Origin: Clostridia bacterium
GTDB lineage: Bacteria; Bacillota; Clostridia; Christensenellales; UBA1242
DNA length: 5,854 nucleotides
Direction: 5' to 3'
Assembly (NCBI GenBank): GCA_016290255.1
Contig: JAEETG010000122.1
Location: forward strand, 1 to 5,854
Part shown: positions 5,684-5,854 of the stretch, in pieces
Numbering within the stretch: position 1 is the first letter of the stretch
How the letters are laid out: every line of letters starts with the position of its first letter
Program-made: the position numbers and the translations under genes
The notes under the pieces: model-generated
Databases searched by the model: none
Told to the model about the DNA's origin: nothing
Seen by the model: the letters and a program-made list of their open reading frames with translations, nothing else

Positions 5684-5854
5684 ATTAATAAAAATGTGTT
5701 AAGAGGATTCTTTTTGGCTTGTTTAATTGCAATAAGTTCAATTATGGCTTATTCAGTTTCAAGCCTTGTTTCCGCTGTTCCAAAGTCACAATATTGTGTT
5801 GTCTTAGATGCTGGTCATGGCGGAATTGATGGTGGGAGCAGGGGAAAATCTGGT
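5672..5854 (+). CDS. N-acetylmuramoyl-L-alanine amidase, N-terminal part, cut by window edge
   Basis: The frame encodes an Amidase_3-type cell-wall hydrolase (the CwlD/AmiC family), which cleaves the amide bond between muramic acid and L-alanine in peptidoglycan. The diagnostic catalytic start VVLDAGHGGIDGGSRGKSG is present, with the first zinc ligand at H49 (numbered from the ATG at 5672). Ahead of it is a signal peptide or anchor: N-region with K7 and R11, then FFLACLIAISSIMAYSVSSL, and a VSA-VP sequence that could be cut by signal peptidase. The protein is therefore exported. The start is uncertain: ATG 5672 lies in the upstream terminator and has no ribosome binding site; GTG 5696 also lacks one; TTG 5714 has AAGAGG 7 nt upstream but loses the charged N-region. 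CwlD-like is possible, but the gene is too short here to name. The frame is open to the edge. Confidence 0.85.
   Translation, partial: MLFFINKNVLRGFFLACLIAISSIMAYSVSSLVSAVPKSQYCVVLDAGHGGIDGGSRGKSG
5701..5706 (+). promoter_or_regulatory. Possible ribosome binding site for an alternative amidase start
   Basis: AAGAGG lies 7 nt before TTG 5714 in the amidase frame and is the only good Shine-Dalgarno sequence near this gene's 5' end. Using TTG 5714 would give an N-terminus that starts in the hydrophobic segment, without basic residues, which is poor for export. In the longer forms these bases simply encode part of Arg-Gly. Confidence 0.3.

Overview
The window is AT-rich bacterial DNA with five protein genes, all on the + strand and tightly spaced. 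Three gaps carry Rho-independent terminator hairpins. Strong AGGAG/GAGGTG-type ribosome binding sites, heavy AGA/AGG arginine codon use, standard stop codons (TGA is read as stop) and a cell-wall amidase with a signal peptide suggest a low-G+C Gram-positive-type bacterium (Bacillota, perhaps an uncultured gut lineage). This placement is inference. Nothing points to a phage, plasmid, insertion sequence or CRISPR array, and no tRNA or rRNA gene was seen.

Layout. (1) Positions 1-1739 hold alanyl-tRNA synthetase, cut by the left edge. It is a reduced form: the aminoacylation core runs almost straight into the editing domain, and the protein stops at the end of that domain, without the C-terminal C-Ala region. 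(2) A terminator at 1750-1790 overlaps a consensus-like promoter (1771-1799). This serves a gene at 1819-3477 for a membrane-anchored, extracytoplasmic protein of repeated short beta-strands (DUF4097-like solenoid), function unknown. (3) After a second terminator (3479-3508) come two genes 17 nt apart, probably one operon: a flavin-reductase-like split-barrel protein with a C-terminal PCP_red-like helical domain (3535-4452), and a PHP-family phosphoesterase-like protein lacking the usual last metal-binding histidine (4470-5630). (4) A third terminator (5657-5683) overlaps a perfect TATAAT. The ATG of an N-acetylmuramoyl-L-alanine amidase, cut by the right edge, lies inside its descending arm.

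The genes look like unrelated housekeeping and cell-envelope functions rather than one pathway. No complete new system is evident. The points most worth a second look are the trimmed AlaRS, the flavin reductase/PCP_red fusion, the altered PHP metal site, and the repeated superposition of terminator and promoter signals in every intergenic gap.
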